64,000 bases of DNA from JAPPHY01 sp965247535. Lineage in GTDB: Bacteria; Chloroflexota; Dehalococcoidia; Lucifugimonadales; UBA2985. Numbering within the stretch: position 1 is the stretch's first letter; every line of letters starts with the position of its first letter. Location: NCBI GenBank assembly GCA_965247535.1, contig OZ252018.1, positions 1,240,001 to 1,304,000 of the forward strand, given 5' to 3'. The position numbers were made by a program, and so were the translations under genes. This document shows positions 49,378 through 58,645 of the stretch, in pieces. The notes under the pieces were generated by a model that searched no databases, was not told the origin of the DNA, and worked only from the letters and a program-made list of their open reading frames with translations.

Positions 49378-51909
49378 CTACCCGTCCTCGCCTGCGCGGC
49401 GCTGCAGCTCGTACAGGGCGGTGATGGCCTCCAGGGGCGTCATCGACGACACGTCCAGCCGTTTCAGCTCCTCCACCACCGGGTCGTCGACCGTGAACAG
49501 CTTTCTCTGCCGGGGCGTGGCTCTTAGCCCGTCGCGCTCCAGCTCCGACAGCAGGTCCCACGCCCTCGCCACCACTGAGGGCGGGATCCCGGCAAGCAGC
49601 GCTACGTGCACTCCGTAGCTCCTGTCAGCGCCGCCCGGCACGATGCGGTGGAGGAATACCACCCCTCCCTCGGACTCCACGGCTGCCACGTTCAGGTTCC
49701 GCACTCTCGGAAGCGTCTCCGCTAGCTTCGTAAGCTCGTGGTAGTGGGTGGCGAACAGCGTCTTGCACCCGAGCCGCGGGCTGTTGTGTATGTGCTCGGC
49801 GGTTGCACGTGCGATTGCCAGGCCGTCGTAGGTACTGGTACCCCGCCCTATCTCGTCGAGCACCACCAGAGACCGGGGCGTTGCGTGGTGCAGGATGCCC
49901 GCGGTCTCCACCATCTCCACCATGAACGTGGACTGGCCTGTGGACAGGTCGTCCTGCAGGCCTATGCGTGTGAACACCCGGTCCACGATCCCAATGGTGG
50001 CCGAGTCCGCGGGCACGAAGCTTCCTATCTGGGCCAGCAGCACGATGAGCGCCACCTGCCGGATGTACGTGGACTTACCGGACATGTTGGGGCCTGTGAT
50101 TACGGCCAGCTGCGCGTCGCTGCTGCTCAGGCGGGTGTCGTTCGGCACGAACGCGCCCGCGGGCAGGTTGCGCTCCACCATGGGATGCCGCCCGTCCTTG
50201 ATGTCCAGAGCGTCTTCGAGGTTGAGCGTAGGCCGAACGTAGCCAAAGCGGGAGGCAACCTCTGCGAGGGCGGCCAGCACGTCCGCACTCCCCACGGCGG
50301 AGGCCGTCGCGGCGATCGCGCGGTCGTACTCGCTTACCTGGGCGCACACCTGCCGGAAGAGGGTGTTCTCCAGCTCCTCCATGCGCTCCTGAGCGTTCAG
50401 GAGCATCGACTCGTACTCCTTCAGCTCGGGGGTGATGAACCGCTCACCACCCACCAGGGTCTGTCGCCGGGTGTAGTCGTCCGGCACCTGCCCCAGATTT
50501 GAGTTGCTGACCTCGATGTAGTAGCCGAAGACGCGGTTGTAGCCAACCTTAAGCGACCTTATGCCTGTGTGGTCTCGCTCTTTGCGCTCCAGACCGGCAA
50601 TGTACTCGCGCCCGTTGCGAGAAGCGTCCCGCAGCTCGTCGAGCTCCGGCGAGAAGCCCCTCCGAATGGTGCCTCCCTCGCCCGGCGAGTCCTCCAGCGC
50701 CTGGGAGATGAGCGTTGTGACGGCCTCGCATGGGTCCAGCGTGTTCCAGAGCCACGTGGGTACCGCTTCGCTGGACTCCAGCAGCGCGCGCAGTCGCGAC
50801 GCAGACTCCAGCCCGGCCTTCAGCGCAACCACCTCGCGGGGCGCGGCTATGCCCGTGGCCGTCCGGCCGAGCAGGCGCTCCAGGTCCGGAATGTCCTTGA
50901 GGCAAGCCAGGACCTCGCCGCGTCGCAGGCCGTTGGCGTGGAGGGCCTCCACTGCGTCAAGCCTGCGCTCAAGCTCCGCCAGGTCGAGCAGCGGCTGCCC
51001 GAGCCAGCGTCTGAGAAGGCGTCCGCCCATAGGAGTGGCCGTCAGGTCGATTGTGGACAGCAGTGAGTGCGACGCCTCCCCCCACCGTCCGGACTGGAAC
51101 AGCTCCAGGTTGCGCCGTGTCTGCTGGTCAAGCACCATGAAGGCCCTCGGCGAGTAGGTGTACAGGCCTTGAAGCCGTCCCAGGGCTGCTTTTTGTGTTT
51201 TGTTGAGGTATGCAAGGATGGCTCCAGCCGCGCCGACCGCCAGCGGCATACCGTGGCAGCCATAGGCCTCCAGCGTAGCTACGCCGAAGTGGTCCAGAAG
51301 CGTCTGCTCGGCTTCGGCGTGGCGGAAGGTAGCGGGATCCTCGGACGTCAGCAGGAAGTCGTGCCCAGAAGGCGGAACGTCGCAGCCCTCCGGCGCCACC
51401 ACCTCCGATGTGCCCAGGCGCTCAAGCTCCAGGGGCAGGTCGTCGACAGGAATCTGTGTGGTGGAGAACTCGCCTGTGGTTATGTCCACGTAGGCAAGGC
51501 CCGCCTCGTCTCCCTGAATTGTCACGGCGGACAGGTAGTTGTTTGCGCTCTGTTCCAGCAGCGAGGTCTCCGTGAGAGTGCCCGGCGTGACAACCCGCAC
51601 GACGCGACGCTCCACCAGCCCAGGCCCGGAGGTGTCCCCCACCTGCTCGCAGATGGCCACTCGATGTCCCTTGCGGATCAGCCTGGCGAGGTAGCTTTCG
51701 AGTGCGTGGTACGGAATTCCGGCAAGCGGGATTCGCTGGCCCTTGCCCATCTCGCGTGAGGTCAGCGCGATCTCAAGCTCCCTGGCGGCCAGCCGCGCGT
51801 CCTCGTCGAACGTCTCATAAAAGTCGCCCATGCGGAAGAGCAGCAGGGCGTCCGGGTGCTCCCGCTTGATGCGTAGGTACTGCTGCCTGAGCGGGGTCTG
51901 CGAGGTCAA
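49378..51909 (-). CDS. mutS: DNA mismatch repair protein MutS
   Basis: The 843-residue protein has the mismatch-binding start with LLLFRMGDFYETF (the Phe-x-Glu mismatch probe), connector and clamp domains, Walker A TGPNMSGKSTYIRQ, Walker B SLVVLDEIGRGTSTYDG and FATHYHEL. The first codon is TTG at 51909 with GGAGGT 10 bases upstream. mutS, the HAD gene and mutL probably form one transcript. Confidence 0.97.
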   Translation of the reverse strand: MTSQTPLRQQYLRIKREHPDALLLFRMGDFYETFDEDARLAARELEIALTSREMGKGQRIPLAGIPYHALESYLARLIRKGHRVAICEQVGDTSGPGLVERRVVRVVTPGTLTETSLLEQSANNYLSAVTIQGDEAGLAYVDITTGEFSTTQIPVDDLPLELERLGTSEVVAPEGCDVPPSGHDFLLTSEDPATFRHAEAEQTLLDHFGVATLEAYGCHGMPLAVGAAGAILAYLNKTQKAALGRLQGLYTYSPRAFMVLDQQTRRNLELFQSGRWGEASHSLLSTIDLTATPMGGRLLRRWLGQPLLDLAELERRLDAVEALHANGLRRGEVLACLKDIPDLERLLGRTATGIAAPREVVALKAGLESASRLRALLESSEAVPTWLWNTLDPCEAVTTLISQALEDSPGEGGTIRRGFSPELDELRDASRNGREYIAGLERKERDHTGIRSLKVGYNRVFGYYIEVSNSNLGQVPDDYTRRQTLVGGERFITPELKEYESMLLNAQERMEELENTLFRQVCAQVSEYDRAIAATASAVGSADVLAALAEVASRFGYVRPTLNLEDALDIKDGRHPMVERNLPAGAFVPNDTRLSSSDAQLAVITGPNMSGKSTYIRQVALIVLLAQIGSFVPADSATIGIVDRVFTRIGLQDDLSTGQSTFMVEMVETAGILHHATPRSLVVLDEIGRGTSTYDGLAIARATAEHIHNSPRLGCKTLFATHYHELTKLAETLPRVRNLNVAAVESEGGVVFLHRIVPGGADRSYGVHVALLAGIPPSVVARAWDLLSELERDGLRATPRQRKLFTVDDPVVEELKRLDVSSMTPLEAITALYELQRRAGEDG

Positions 51910-51942
51910 AGGTGGGTCGACCTCCGGTGCGCGGATGAGGCA

Positions 51943-51971
51943 ATTCTACAGCACGGCGTCGCGCAGCGGAA
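51943..51971 (-). promoter_or_regulatory. Predicted mutS promoter
   Basis: On the minus strand TTCCGC (51971-51966) and TAGAAT (51948-51943) are 17 bp apart, in the 190-base gap after the formate-dehydrogenase-like gene. Nothing else is seen in the gap. Confidence 0.4.
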
Positions 51972-52099
51972 TAGCCCGTCGACGCCTGGTAGAAGCTATA
52001 CTAATCAGCAAGAACGGGCAACATCCGATAGGAGAGGCGCCGACAGTGGGCCCACTTGGCATCCGCGGGGGCCGTCGAGACGCCGCGCCGGGCAGTACG

Positions 52100-54955
52100 C
52101 TAGGCCTCTGCCTTCGCGAGCCTGACGGGCGTGAGCGGAAGGCCGGGCACATGCGACATTGCGTCCGGGTCCTCGCTGCTCTCCAGCTGTGTCATGAGGT
52201 TGCCAAAGAGGTAGGTTACCGACACCGTGCCGGGCAGGTTCTGCTCGGTTAGCGAAGCCCTGGCGAGGATGCTCTCCCGTGCGGAGACAACCTCCACCAC
52301 GTCGCCCTCCGCCACGTCCAGCGCGGACGCGTCCGATGGGTGAATGCAGAGCGTCTCCTCGCTTTGGATCCGGTTCTTCTGCCCCACCAGCACGATATCC
52401 AGCTCCCGGTGCGACTGGTGCAGCACCCGACCCGGGAGGAGCAGCAGCGGAAAGTCGTCCGTAGTGGGCATGGCCGGCGCTTCTCTAATCTCCAGCGGGA
52501 TGAAGTGCGCCTTGCCCGCAACGAACTGGTCTCCGTATAGGATTGGCGTGCCGTCGTCGTCCGCCGATGCACAGGGCCACTGCACGCCTGCGTTCTGGCC
52601 GCCGGTTGCGGGCAGCAGCTGGCTCGGAAGCGGGTAGCTCGGCATCGAGACCGGCTGCAGCACGGACTCTCGTGCGAGCAGCCGCTGGTAAGCGACGCCT
52701 GCGTACATGGGCACCACGCGGGAGATCTCGTCGAGTATCTGCGCCGGGCAGTGATAGTCGAAGCCCTGGGCGCCCATCGCCTTGGCGATCTCGCAGACTA
52801 TCCACCAGTCCGGCATGGCGTTCGAGTTGCGCACTTCAAGGACCTTCCGCAGGGGCTGCACGCGGCGCTCGAGGTTGGTGTACGTGCCCTCCTTCTCGGC
52901 GAAGGTGCCTGAGGGCAGCACCACGTGGGCAGCCTGTGCCAGGCCGGTGAGGAAGGTGTCCTGCACCACCAGGAACTCGAGGTTGCCGGCCGCGGCCAGA
53001 ACGTCGCCCAGCTCGCCGCTGTGGTAGGACGCGCTGTCCCCTATCACCATCATCGCCTTCACGCGGCCATCGGATGCGGCGCCAAAAGCATCGAGTACGC
53101 CAATCCCCTCGCCGGCCGGAGGCTCAGAGCCCCACGTCTCGCCCAGGATCGAACGCGCGTCTGCGTCGTCCACCAAGCGGTAGCCCGGCAGCAGGTCCGG
53201 CACGCAGCCCACGTCCCACGAGCCCTGGTCGTTGGTGCCCGGCCGAAGCGGATAGAGGCCGCTGTGAGGCCTGCCCACGTTGCCCGTGAGGAGAGCGAGG
53301 TCCAGGATTGCGTTTACGCACGATTCCCTCTCCGACGCCGGCACGGTGTCCAGCGCGTATAGGATGGCAGCGGGGCCGTTGCCGGCGAACGTGCGGGCTG
53401 CGATGCGAATGTCCTCCTGGGGCACGCCCGTCACAGCCTCCACGCGGCTGATGTCAAATCGCCAAAGCGAGTTCTTGAGGCCGTCCAGGTTCTCGCACCG
53501 GTCTCGCAGGAACTCCTGGTCCTCCAGCACCTCGTCGGAGATTACCCGCAGCATGCCGCCAATCAGCGTGGCCTCGGTGCCTGGCCTCGGCCGAACCCAT
53601 ACGGTTGCGTAGCGAGTCAGCTCCACCTCGCGCGGGTCGATGACGACGAGCTTGGCGCCGTTCTGCACTGCCCGCTTGACGGGCACCGCTGCCACGTTGT
53701 GCTCCTCGGTGACGTTGGTGCTCACCGTGAGTATGCAGCCCGCGTTGTCCAGATCCCACACGGGGTTGGTCGCGGCCTGGTACCCCAAGGCGTCCTGCAG
53801 CGGCCTCGCTAGCTCCGGCTTCAGGTTGGAGGCGTGGTCAACGTTGTTGGTGGCCATGACCGTGCGCGCGAACTTCTGCAGCAGGTAGTTCTCTTCGTTG
53901 GTGCCGCGGTAGGAAGCAATGGCGGCAAAGGAGTCGCCCCTATACTCTCCGAGCTTCTCTGCCACGAGTGAGATCGCCTCTTCCCAGGACGCCTCCTCCA
54001 GCACTCCGTTCCGCCTGATCAACGGGTTTCTCAGCCTGCTGCGGCTGTTGACGAATTCCAGACCGAACTTGCCCTTGAAGCAAGCCTGGCCCCTGTTTGC
54101 CTCTGCCTCCAGGTCAGGTATGGCGCGAATGACTCTACCTCGCCGGTTGACCTCCAGCTTCAGCTGGCAACCCACCGGGCAGTGCGGGCACGTCGTCGAG
54201 ACCGTGTCAACGGCCTTCTCCCACTTGAACGAGGACTCCACAAGCGCTCCCACGGGACACACGTCTATGCAGGACCCGCAGAACTCGCAGCCGGACTCCA
54301 GAAGCGATGTGCCCTGCGCGGGGCCGACCAGCGATATGCCGGACCGCTCCGTAAACGTGATGGCGCTGTCACCGCGGAGCTCCTCGCACGCCCTCACGCA
54401 CCGCCCGCAAACGATGCAGAGGTTATAGTCCATGTCGTAGAAGGGGTCCTGCGTGACCACGGGCAGATCGCGATACCTGTACGTGAGCGGCGTGGTAAGG
54501 CCGGTTCCGACGTAGATCGTGGTGTCCTTGAGCTCGCAACGCTCGTTCTTGGGGCAGGCCACGCACCGGTCCGTAACTGAGACGTGGCGCTGGCAAACGT
54601 CTTCCGGGCCGCACAGGTCGGGGCCGTACAGGTTGGTGCGATGGCAGGTGAGGCAGCCGTGCGGATGCTCGGAGATGATGAGCTCCGTGATGCCTTTGCG
54701 GAGGTCCTGGATCTGCGGCGTGTTGGTGTTTACTACCATGCCGTCGGCGACGGGCGTCGTGCAGGACGCGGGTGTGCCTCGGGCGTTCTCGACTTCGACC
54801 ACGCACATCCGGCAGGCCCCGAACGGCTTCATGCCAGGGTAGTAGCAGAGATAGGGAATGTAAAGTCCCGAATCCATGGCCGCCTGGATGATGGTCTTGC
54901 CCGGCTGGGTGACTATCTGTTTCCCGTCGATGGTAACCGTAATCGCAGAGGCCAT
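52100..54955 (-). CDS. Formate-dehydrogenase-like / NuoG-type large subunit lacking the metal-binding Cys/Sec
   Basis: The 951-residue protein has an N-terminal [2Fe-2S] domain (Cys 37, 48, 51, 65), a HGCLTCH...C cluster region, two [4Fe-4S] motifs (CIVCGRCVRAC, CEFCGSCIDVCPVGAL), the CPHCPVGCQLKLEV cluster of molybdopterin enzymes, and molybdopterin-fold domains to the end. In formate dehydrogenases the stretch after NNVD contains a Cys or selenocysteine followed by His; here it reads NNVDHASNLKPELARPL (near 53800-53850), without either. No in-frame UGA is present. It probably passes electrons without formate chemistry, or uses another substrate. Encoded behind the nuoF-like gene (8 bases). 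Confidence 0.85.
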   Translation of the reverse strand: MASAITVTIDGKQIVTQPGKTIIQAAMDSGLYIPYLCYYPGMKPFGACRMCVVEVENARGTPASCTTPVADGMVVNTNTPQIQDLRKGITELIISEHPHGCLTCHRTNLYGPDLCGPEDVCQRHVSVTDRCVACPKNERCELKDTTIYVGTGLTTPLTYRYRDLPVVTQDPFYDMDYNLCIVCGRCVRACEELRGDSAITFTERSGISLVGPAQGTSLLESGCEFCGSCIDVCPVGALVESSFKWEKAVDTVSTTCPHCPVGCQLKLEVNRRGRVIRAIPDLEAEANRGQACFKGKFGLEFVNSRSRLRNPLIRRNGVLEEASWEEAISLVAEKLGEYRGDSFAAIASYRGTNEENYLLQKFARTVMATNNVDHASNLKPELARPLQDALGYQAATNPVWDLDNAGCILTVSTNVTEEHNVAAVPVKRAVQNGAKLVVIDPREVELTRYATVWVRPRPGTEATLIGGMLRVISDEVLEDQEFLRDRCENLDGLKNSLWRFDISRVEAVTGVPQEDIRIAARTFAGNGPAAILYALDTVPASERESCVNAILDLALLTGNVGRPHSGLYPLRPGTNDQGSWDVGCVPDLLPGYRLVDDADARSILGETWGSEPPAGEGIGVLDAFGAASDGRVKAMMVIGDSASYHSGELGDVLAAAGNLEFLVVQDTFLTGLAQAAHVVLPSGTFAEKEGTYTNLERRVQPLRKVLEVRNSNAMPDWWIVCEIAKAMGAQGFDYHCPAQILDEISRVVPMYAGVAYQRLLARESVLQPVSMPSYPLPSQLLPATGGQNAGVQWPCASADDDGTPILYGDQFVAGKAHFIPLEIREAPAMPTTDDFPLLLLPGRVLHQSHRELDIVLVGQKNRIQSEETLCIHPSDASALDVAEGDVVEVVSARESILARASLTEQNLPGTVSVTYLFGNLMTQLESSEDPDAMSHVPGLPLTPVRLAKAEA

Positions 54956-54963
54956 GGCTCTCC

Positions 54964-56715
54964 TTAGAATCTAAGCTCCAGGGGCTGCGCGGACGTCCAG
55001 CGCGACCGGGTGCGCTGGGGGGTGAACACGGGCGCGAGGCACTGGCCCGTGGGGCACCGCCCCTCTTCCATGTGGGCCGTGAAATCTTCCTGGAAGTACG
55101 TGAGGGCCGACTGGACCGGGTTCCATCCAAGCTGGCCGTGACCGCAGAGTGAGCCCGCGGCCATGTTCTGCCCCACGCGGCGCATGAGCTCCAAGTCCCC
55201 GGGTCGGCTCTCGAAGCGGCATATCCGCTCCACTATCTCGATGAGGTTGGTCATGCCCAGTCTGCAGGGGAAGCACTTGCCGCACGACTCGTACTGGCAG
55301 AAGGCCACCAGCACGCGGGTCATATTCACGGCGCAGGCCCGGTCGTCGGCAACGATGATTCCGCCGGAGCCCAGGATTGCCCCCGCCTGGGCCATCGCCG
55401 CGAAGTCCAGTTGCACGTCCAGCAAGTCCGCGGGCAGGACGCCGCCGAGCGGACCGCCCGTCTGCAGGAACTTCGCCTTGCGCCCGTTTGGCACGCCTCC
55501 CATCACGTCGTCTATGACCTCGCGAATGGTCATGCCCATCGGCACCTCAACCATGCCCGGAAGCGATATGTTGCCGGACAGGCACAGAATCGCCGTGCCC
55601 TTGCTGCCCTCCGTGCCAATTCCGGCGAACCACTCGCCGCCGCGTGACACGATCTCCGAGACGTAGGCCAGCGACTTGATGTTGTTGATGTTGCTTGGAA
55701 GGCCCCACACTCCGGACTGCGCGGGGAACGGCGGGCGCGACCTCGGCATGGCCCGCTTTCCCTCCACCGACTCCATGAGCGCGGTCTCCTCGCCGGCCAC
55801 GTATGACTCGCCGGTCAGCGACACCTCAACGTGGAAGCTGAAGCCGGAGCCCAGAATATTGTCGCCCAGCAGTCCCAACTCGTAGGCCTGCTCTATGGCG
55901 CGCTCGGTCCGGTGAATCGGTCCCTCGTGGCCGTGGCGAATGAACACCACGCCGTTGGATGCGCCGGTTGCGTAACCGGCCAGAATCGTCCCCTCGATGA
56001 GCGAGTGCGGGTCGCTCTCCAGGATGCCCTTGTCGTTGTACGCGCCCGGGTCGCCCTCCTCACAGTTGCAGAGGATGTACTTCACCGGCCCCGGCGAGCG
56101 CGCCAGGAAGCTCCACTTGGTGCCCGTCGGAAACGCCGCCCCTCCCCTGCCCCGGAGGCCGGAGTCCTGGACCTCCTTTAGCACGTCCTCAGGCTTCATC
56201 CGGTTGACGGCCTTTTCCAGCGCGGCGTAACCGCCCTGTGCGACGTACTGGTATATGTCCAGCGGGTCTATGTGGCCGCAGTTCCGCAGGGCAATCCGCA
56301 CCTGCTTGCTCCAGACCGGCAGGTCGTCCAGCCGTGGGATCCCGTCGAGCGTAACCCTGCCCGTGTAGGCCAGGGCCATGTCCGGTCTGAGGTCGTCCCC
56401 GGCCACGCATGACGCCACGAGCTCCGCCGCCTTGTCGGGCGTCACGTTCCGATAGAACACACGCGATCCGCCCGGCTTCTGCACGTCGACCAAAGGCTCG
56501 GCGTAGCACAGGCCAAGGCATCCGACGATGCTGACGTTGGCGTCGATGCCGCGGCTCTCGAGCTCCGCGCGAATCGCCTCCAGTGTCTCCGAGGCGCCCG
56601 CGGCCTCACCGCAGACGGCTGCGCCGACGCGAATCCACGGCTTGCCACCTCCCTCCAGTTCGAGGAGGCGGGCTTGGGCTTCCTGCAGCAGTTCTTCGAA
56701 GGTTGGCATGCTCAC
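54964..56715 (-). CDS. NuoF-like NADH-binding flavoprotein subunit
   Basis: The 583-residue protein has an N-terminal thioredoxin-like [2Fe-2S] domain (one Cys in VCGEAAGA and two in GCLGLC; the fourth ligand is not obvious), then the NuoF core: GLRGRGGAAFPTGTKW (NADH loop), CNCEEGDPGAYNDKGI (FMN), and the [4Fe-4S] motif ESCGKCFPCRLG with a later Cys in SLCGHGQ. This layout is that of HydB/FdhB-type diaphorase subunits, longer than complex I NuoF. It would exchange electrons between NAD(P)H and the large subunit. Confidence 0.9.
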   Translation of the reverse strand: MSMPTFEELLQEAQARLLELEGGGKPWIRVGAAVCGEAAGASETLEAIRAELESRGIDANVSIVGCLGLCYAEPLVDVQKPGGSRVFYRNVTPDKAAELVASCVAGDDLRPDMALAYTGRVTLDGIPRLDDLPVWSKQVRIALRNCGHIDPLDIYQYVAQGGYAALEKAVNRMKPEDVLKEVQDSGLRGRGGAAFPTGTKWSFLARSPGPVKYILCNCEEGDPGAYNDKGILESDPHSLIEGTILAGYATGASNGVVFIRHGHEGPIHRTERAIEQAYELGLLGDNILGSGFSFHVEVSLTGESYVAGEETALMESVEGKRAMPRSRPPFPAQSGVWGLPSNINNIKSLAYVSEIVSRGGEWFAGIGTEGSKGTAILCLSGNISLPGMVEVPMGMTIREVIDDVMGGVPNGRKAKFLQTGGPLGGVLPADLLDVQLDFAAMAQAGAILGSGGIIVADDRACAVNMTRVLVAFCQYESCGKCFPCRLGMTNLIEIVERICRFESRPGDLELMRRVGQNMAAGSLCGHGQLGWNPVQSALTYFQEDFTAHMEEGRCPTGQCLAPVFTPQRTRSRWTSAQPLELRF

Positions 56716-56720
56716 TCCGC

Positions 56721-57227
56721 TCAGGACGTCCCGTTTCTCAGCCGGGACACCAACTCGGCCACGCGCTCGCTCATCGCCTCGCCTCCGGTTGTGCCGAGGG
56801 ACTGCGGGCCGATAATCTTGTGGTCCACGCTAATGACCGGGCCCTGCGAGCAGGCGCCCAGGCAGGTGTTGTACTTGAGTGAGATCTTGCCGTCTGCCGT
56901 GTCGCCCTCCTCGTCGAGGCCAAGCGACTGGAGCGCGGCCTGGATGATCTGCTGTGCGCCCAGCAGGTGGCAGGTTGGGCCCCAGCACAGCTCAACCACG
57001 TGCTCGCCGGGCGGTGTAAAGCGGAAGTTCGTGTAGAAGGACGCCACGCCCCACACGTCGTTGATTGTGGAACCTGTGAACCTGGCCACCTGCTCGATGG
57101 CCGGAGGAGGAATGTAGCCCAACTCGTCCTCTATGGCAAGAAGCGAGGAGAGAACAGTTATCGTCCTGGCCGATTGACCGGCCAGAGCGCCGCTTATTCG
57201 CTCTCTGATGCTTTCTCCGCTGGCCAC
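56721..57227 (-). CDS. NuoE-like [2Fe-2S] subunit
   Basis: The 168-residue protein has the NuoE thioredoxin-like [2Fe-2S] motif with Cys at 81, 86, 122 and 126 (CWGPTC...TCLGAC) after a helical N-terminal domain with YIPPPAIEQVARF and VWGVASFYTNF. The GTG at 57227 is chosen: GGAG lies five bases upstream, and the predicted transcript starts near 57256, behind the longer frame's codon at 57272. First gene of the nuoE-nuoF-large-subunit operon; nuoF follows after 5 bases. Confidence 0.9.
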   Translation of the reverse strand: MASGESIRERISGALAGQSARTITVLSSLLAIEDELGYIPPPAIEQVARFTGSTINDVWGVASFYTNFRFTPPGEHVVELCWGPTCHLLGAQQIIQAALQSLGLDEEGDTADGKISLKYNTCLGACSQGPVISVDHKIIGPQSLGTTGGEAMSERVAELVSRLRNGTS

Positions 57228-57255
57228 AACGTCTCCGCGGATTGTGATTTTTCTA

Positions 57256-57291
57256 GCTAGTGATACTAGCACAAACGATGTGATGGTTCAA
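57256..57291 (-). promoter_or_regulatory. Promoter of the nuoE-like operon with palindrome over the -10
   Basis: On the minus strand TTGAAC (57291-57286) and TAGTAT (57268-57263) are 17 bp apart. The inverted repeat GCTAGT-GAT-ACTAGC (57256-57270) covers the -10, so a regulator bound there would block transcription. Confidence 0.5.
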
Positions 57292-57470
57292 TGGGGCGCG
57301 CCGGGCTTATCCCCGGTTTTGGGTATGCTGGATGGTCTGACGGTACAATGGGGCGGCCCGCCGCCCACCGGTTTAGCGGGACGGCGCACTGCACAAATTG
57401 GCCTGTCTCAAGAATCAATAAGTGCCGGGTTATACGCTTGGGAGGCGACTCCGGGAGACGGGACAGGAGT

Positions 57471-57750
57471 ATGCCACTTCGTCGATGGGCCGAGAATAGA
57501 TGTGGATGCTGCCCCCGACTCTCGACCAGATGTCGCCAACTGGATCACCCTGCGCGATTTGTGGTGAGTTCGGTGACGCGCTGGACAGATAAAGCCGGCT
57601 AGAGCTTGGCGTTGAGATGGAAGGCGACCCTCTGGGATCGCGGCATACCATCCTCGTGTGCTGTTGAGCGTGTGGCCGTACGGCTTCATGACCGGTATGT
57701 GCTCCTGCCGGAAGCTGGAGGCGTTCGACAACAAACCTGCTGACCTGGCA
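57471..57750 (+). pseudogene. Broken IS1182-like transposase N-terminus (first copy)
   Basis: Translating across frames gives MWMLPPTLDQM (57500-57532), then DHPARFVVSSV (57543-57575) and AYHPRVLLSVWPYGFMTG with CSCRKLEAFDN (57640-57732). These are the ordered N-terminal blocks of IS1182-type transposases, now split by frameshifts. The rest of the element is missing. The 243 bases before it (57228-57470) hold only the nuoE promoter and two copies of a GGT(T/A)CAATGGGGCG repeat. Confidence 0.7.
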
Positions 57751-57753
57751 GGG

Positions 57754-58203
57754 CTAGCGGACTGGATCGGGAGGTGTCAGATTGTTCGCTTGGGTGACCA
57801 GCTCGGTTAGCACTACCAAGTCGAGGTCTTCAAGGCGTCGGAACCCGATACTTGCTGCACCAAGTTTCACCTTTCCGAGGCGGTCGGCATAGCTGTGGGC
57901 GAGGTAGGCGTTGTTGACCACAGCGTTGACGTAGATGCTGTAGTTCCTCTTCTGGCGAGCGAGGCCGACGAGAAACCACTCGACGGTATTTCCCGATGAG
58001 CCTGTCTGCTCAATGTGGCCGTATCCAATGATCGACTGCACCGTGCCACCCCAGAACACGCCCTCCCAAAGCACCCGTTGGCGGTCAGGCATCGCACGGT
58101 GGATCGCCCCGTCGACCAATGTTAGGGCCTCGCGATGCTCGTCCGGTAGCGAAACTATGTAGGCGTCCGGGGCGGTGTCAACGATCCGCATCGACTGGCT
58201 CAT
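57754..58203 (-). CDS. DUF1801 (YdhG-like) protein
   Basis: The 149-residue protein fits the DUF1801/YdhG fold: VSLPDEHREALTLVDGAIHRAMP, WEGVFWGGTVQSIIGYG, RQKRNYSIYVNAV, and LGAASIGFRRLEDLDLVVL. Function unknown; members include the frataxin-like iron-binding YdhG group. It lies between two transposase remnants and opposite to them, so it may have been carried in with the element or simply been bracketed later. A related gene lies at 58646. Confidence 0.7.
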   Translation of the reverse strand: MSQSMRIVDTAPDAYIVSLPDEHREALTLVDGAIHRAMPDRQRVLWEGVFWGGTVQSIIGYGHIEQTGSSGNTVEWFLVGLARQKRNYSIYVNAVVNNAYLAHSYADRLGKVKLGAASIGFRRLEDLDLVVLTELVTQANNLTPPDPVR

Positions 58204-58533
58204 GTCACTGGCTCCACGTTGTCAAGATCGGAGAGCTCGTTCTTCAAGGCTGCAACGCGTCAGATAGATTGCTCAGGCCTCAGTCGCAATCATTTCCTGT
58301 GAACTCTCGATTGATAGATATCTTCAATGTCAGTGCGTTGTTCCTCAGTAGGGATGACTATAGCGAAGTATACAATTAGACAAAAGCTTGTGCTATCCTT
58401 CCGGGCAGCAGGCTCACGGAACCTAGACCGGTGTCAGTGCACCAGATTCCGACTCCCTGTTATGGAGATATTCCGCCGAATTGACCCTGGAGCCTTGGAC
58501 TGTGGTGAAACGCTGGGACAAGGGGCGAATGAG
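58204..58533. other. Gene-free stretch between the DUF1801 gene and the second transposase remnant
   Basis: About 330 AT-richer bases without a convincing reading frame. A stretch around 58367-58378 (AGTATACAATTA) resembles a -10 but no clear -35 accompanies it. I see no repeat or RNA here. Confidence 0.4.
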
Positions 58534-58629
58534 ATGCCGCTTCGAGACACGGACCGAGAGCAAATGAGAATGTTGCCCCCAACTCTCGACGAGATAGTGC
58601 CATGGGATCACACGGCGCAACACCGCTAG
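58534..58629 (+). pseudogene. Transposase N-terminal fragment (second copy)
   Basis: An ATG at 58534 opens MPLRDTDREQM followed by RMLPPTLDEIVPWDH, then TAQHR and a stop at 58627. This is the start of an IS1182-like transposase cut after about 31 codons. DNA from the ATG aligns with the first copy (57471 onward), so both stem from the same or closely related elements and lie in the same orientation about 1.06 kb apart. Confidence 0.65.
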
Positions 58630-58645
58630 CTTGAGGAGTGAGTTC

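Noticed and set aside
51830..52252. A plus-strand gene in the mutS / large-subunit gap
   Set aside because: It runs antisense into both flanking genes, has no ribosome site and no recognisable family.
58327..58629. A 100-residue hypothetical protein
   Set aside because: Only its end is meaningful, as a transposase fragment; the first part has no support.
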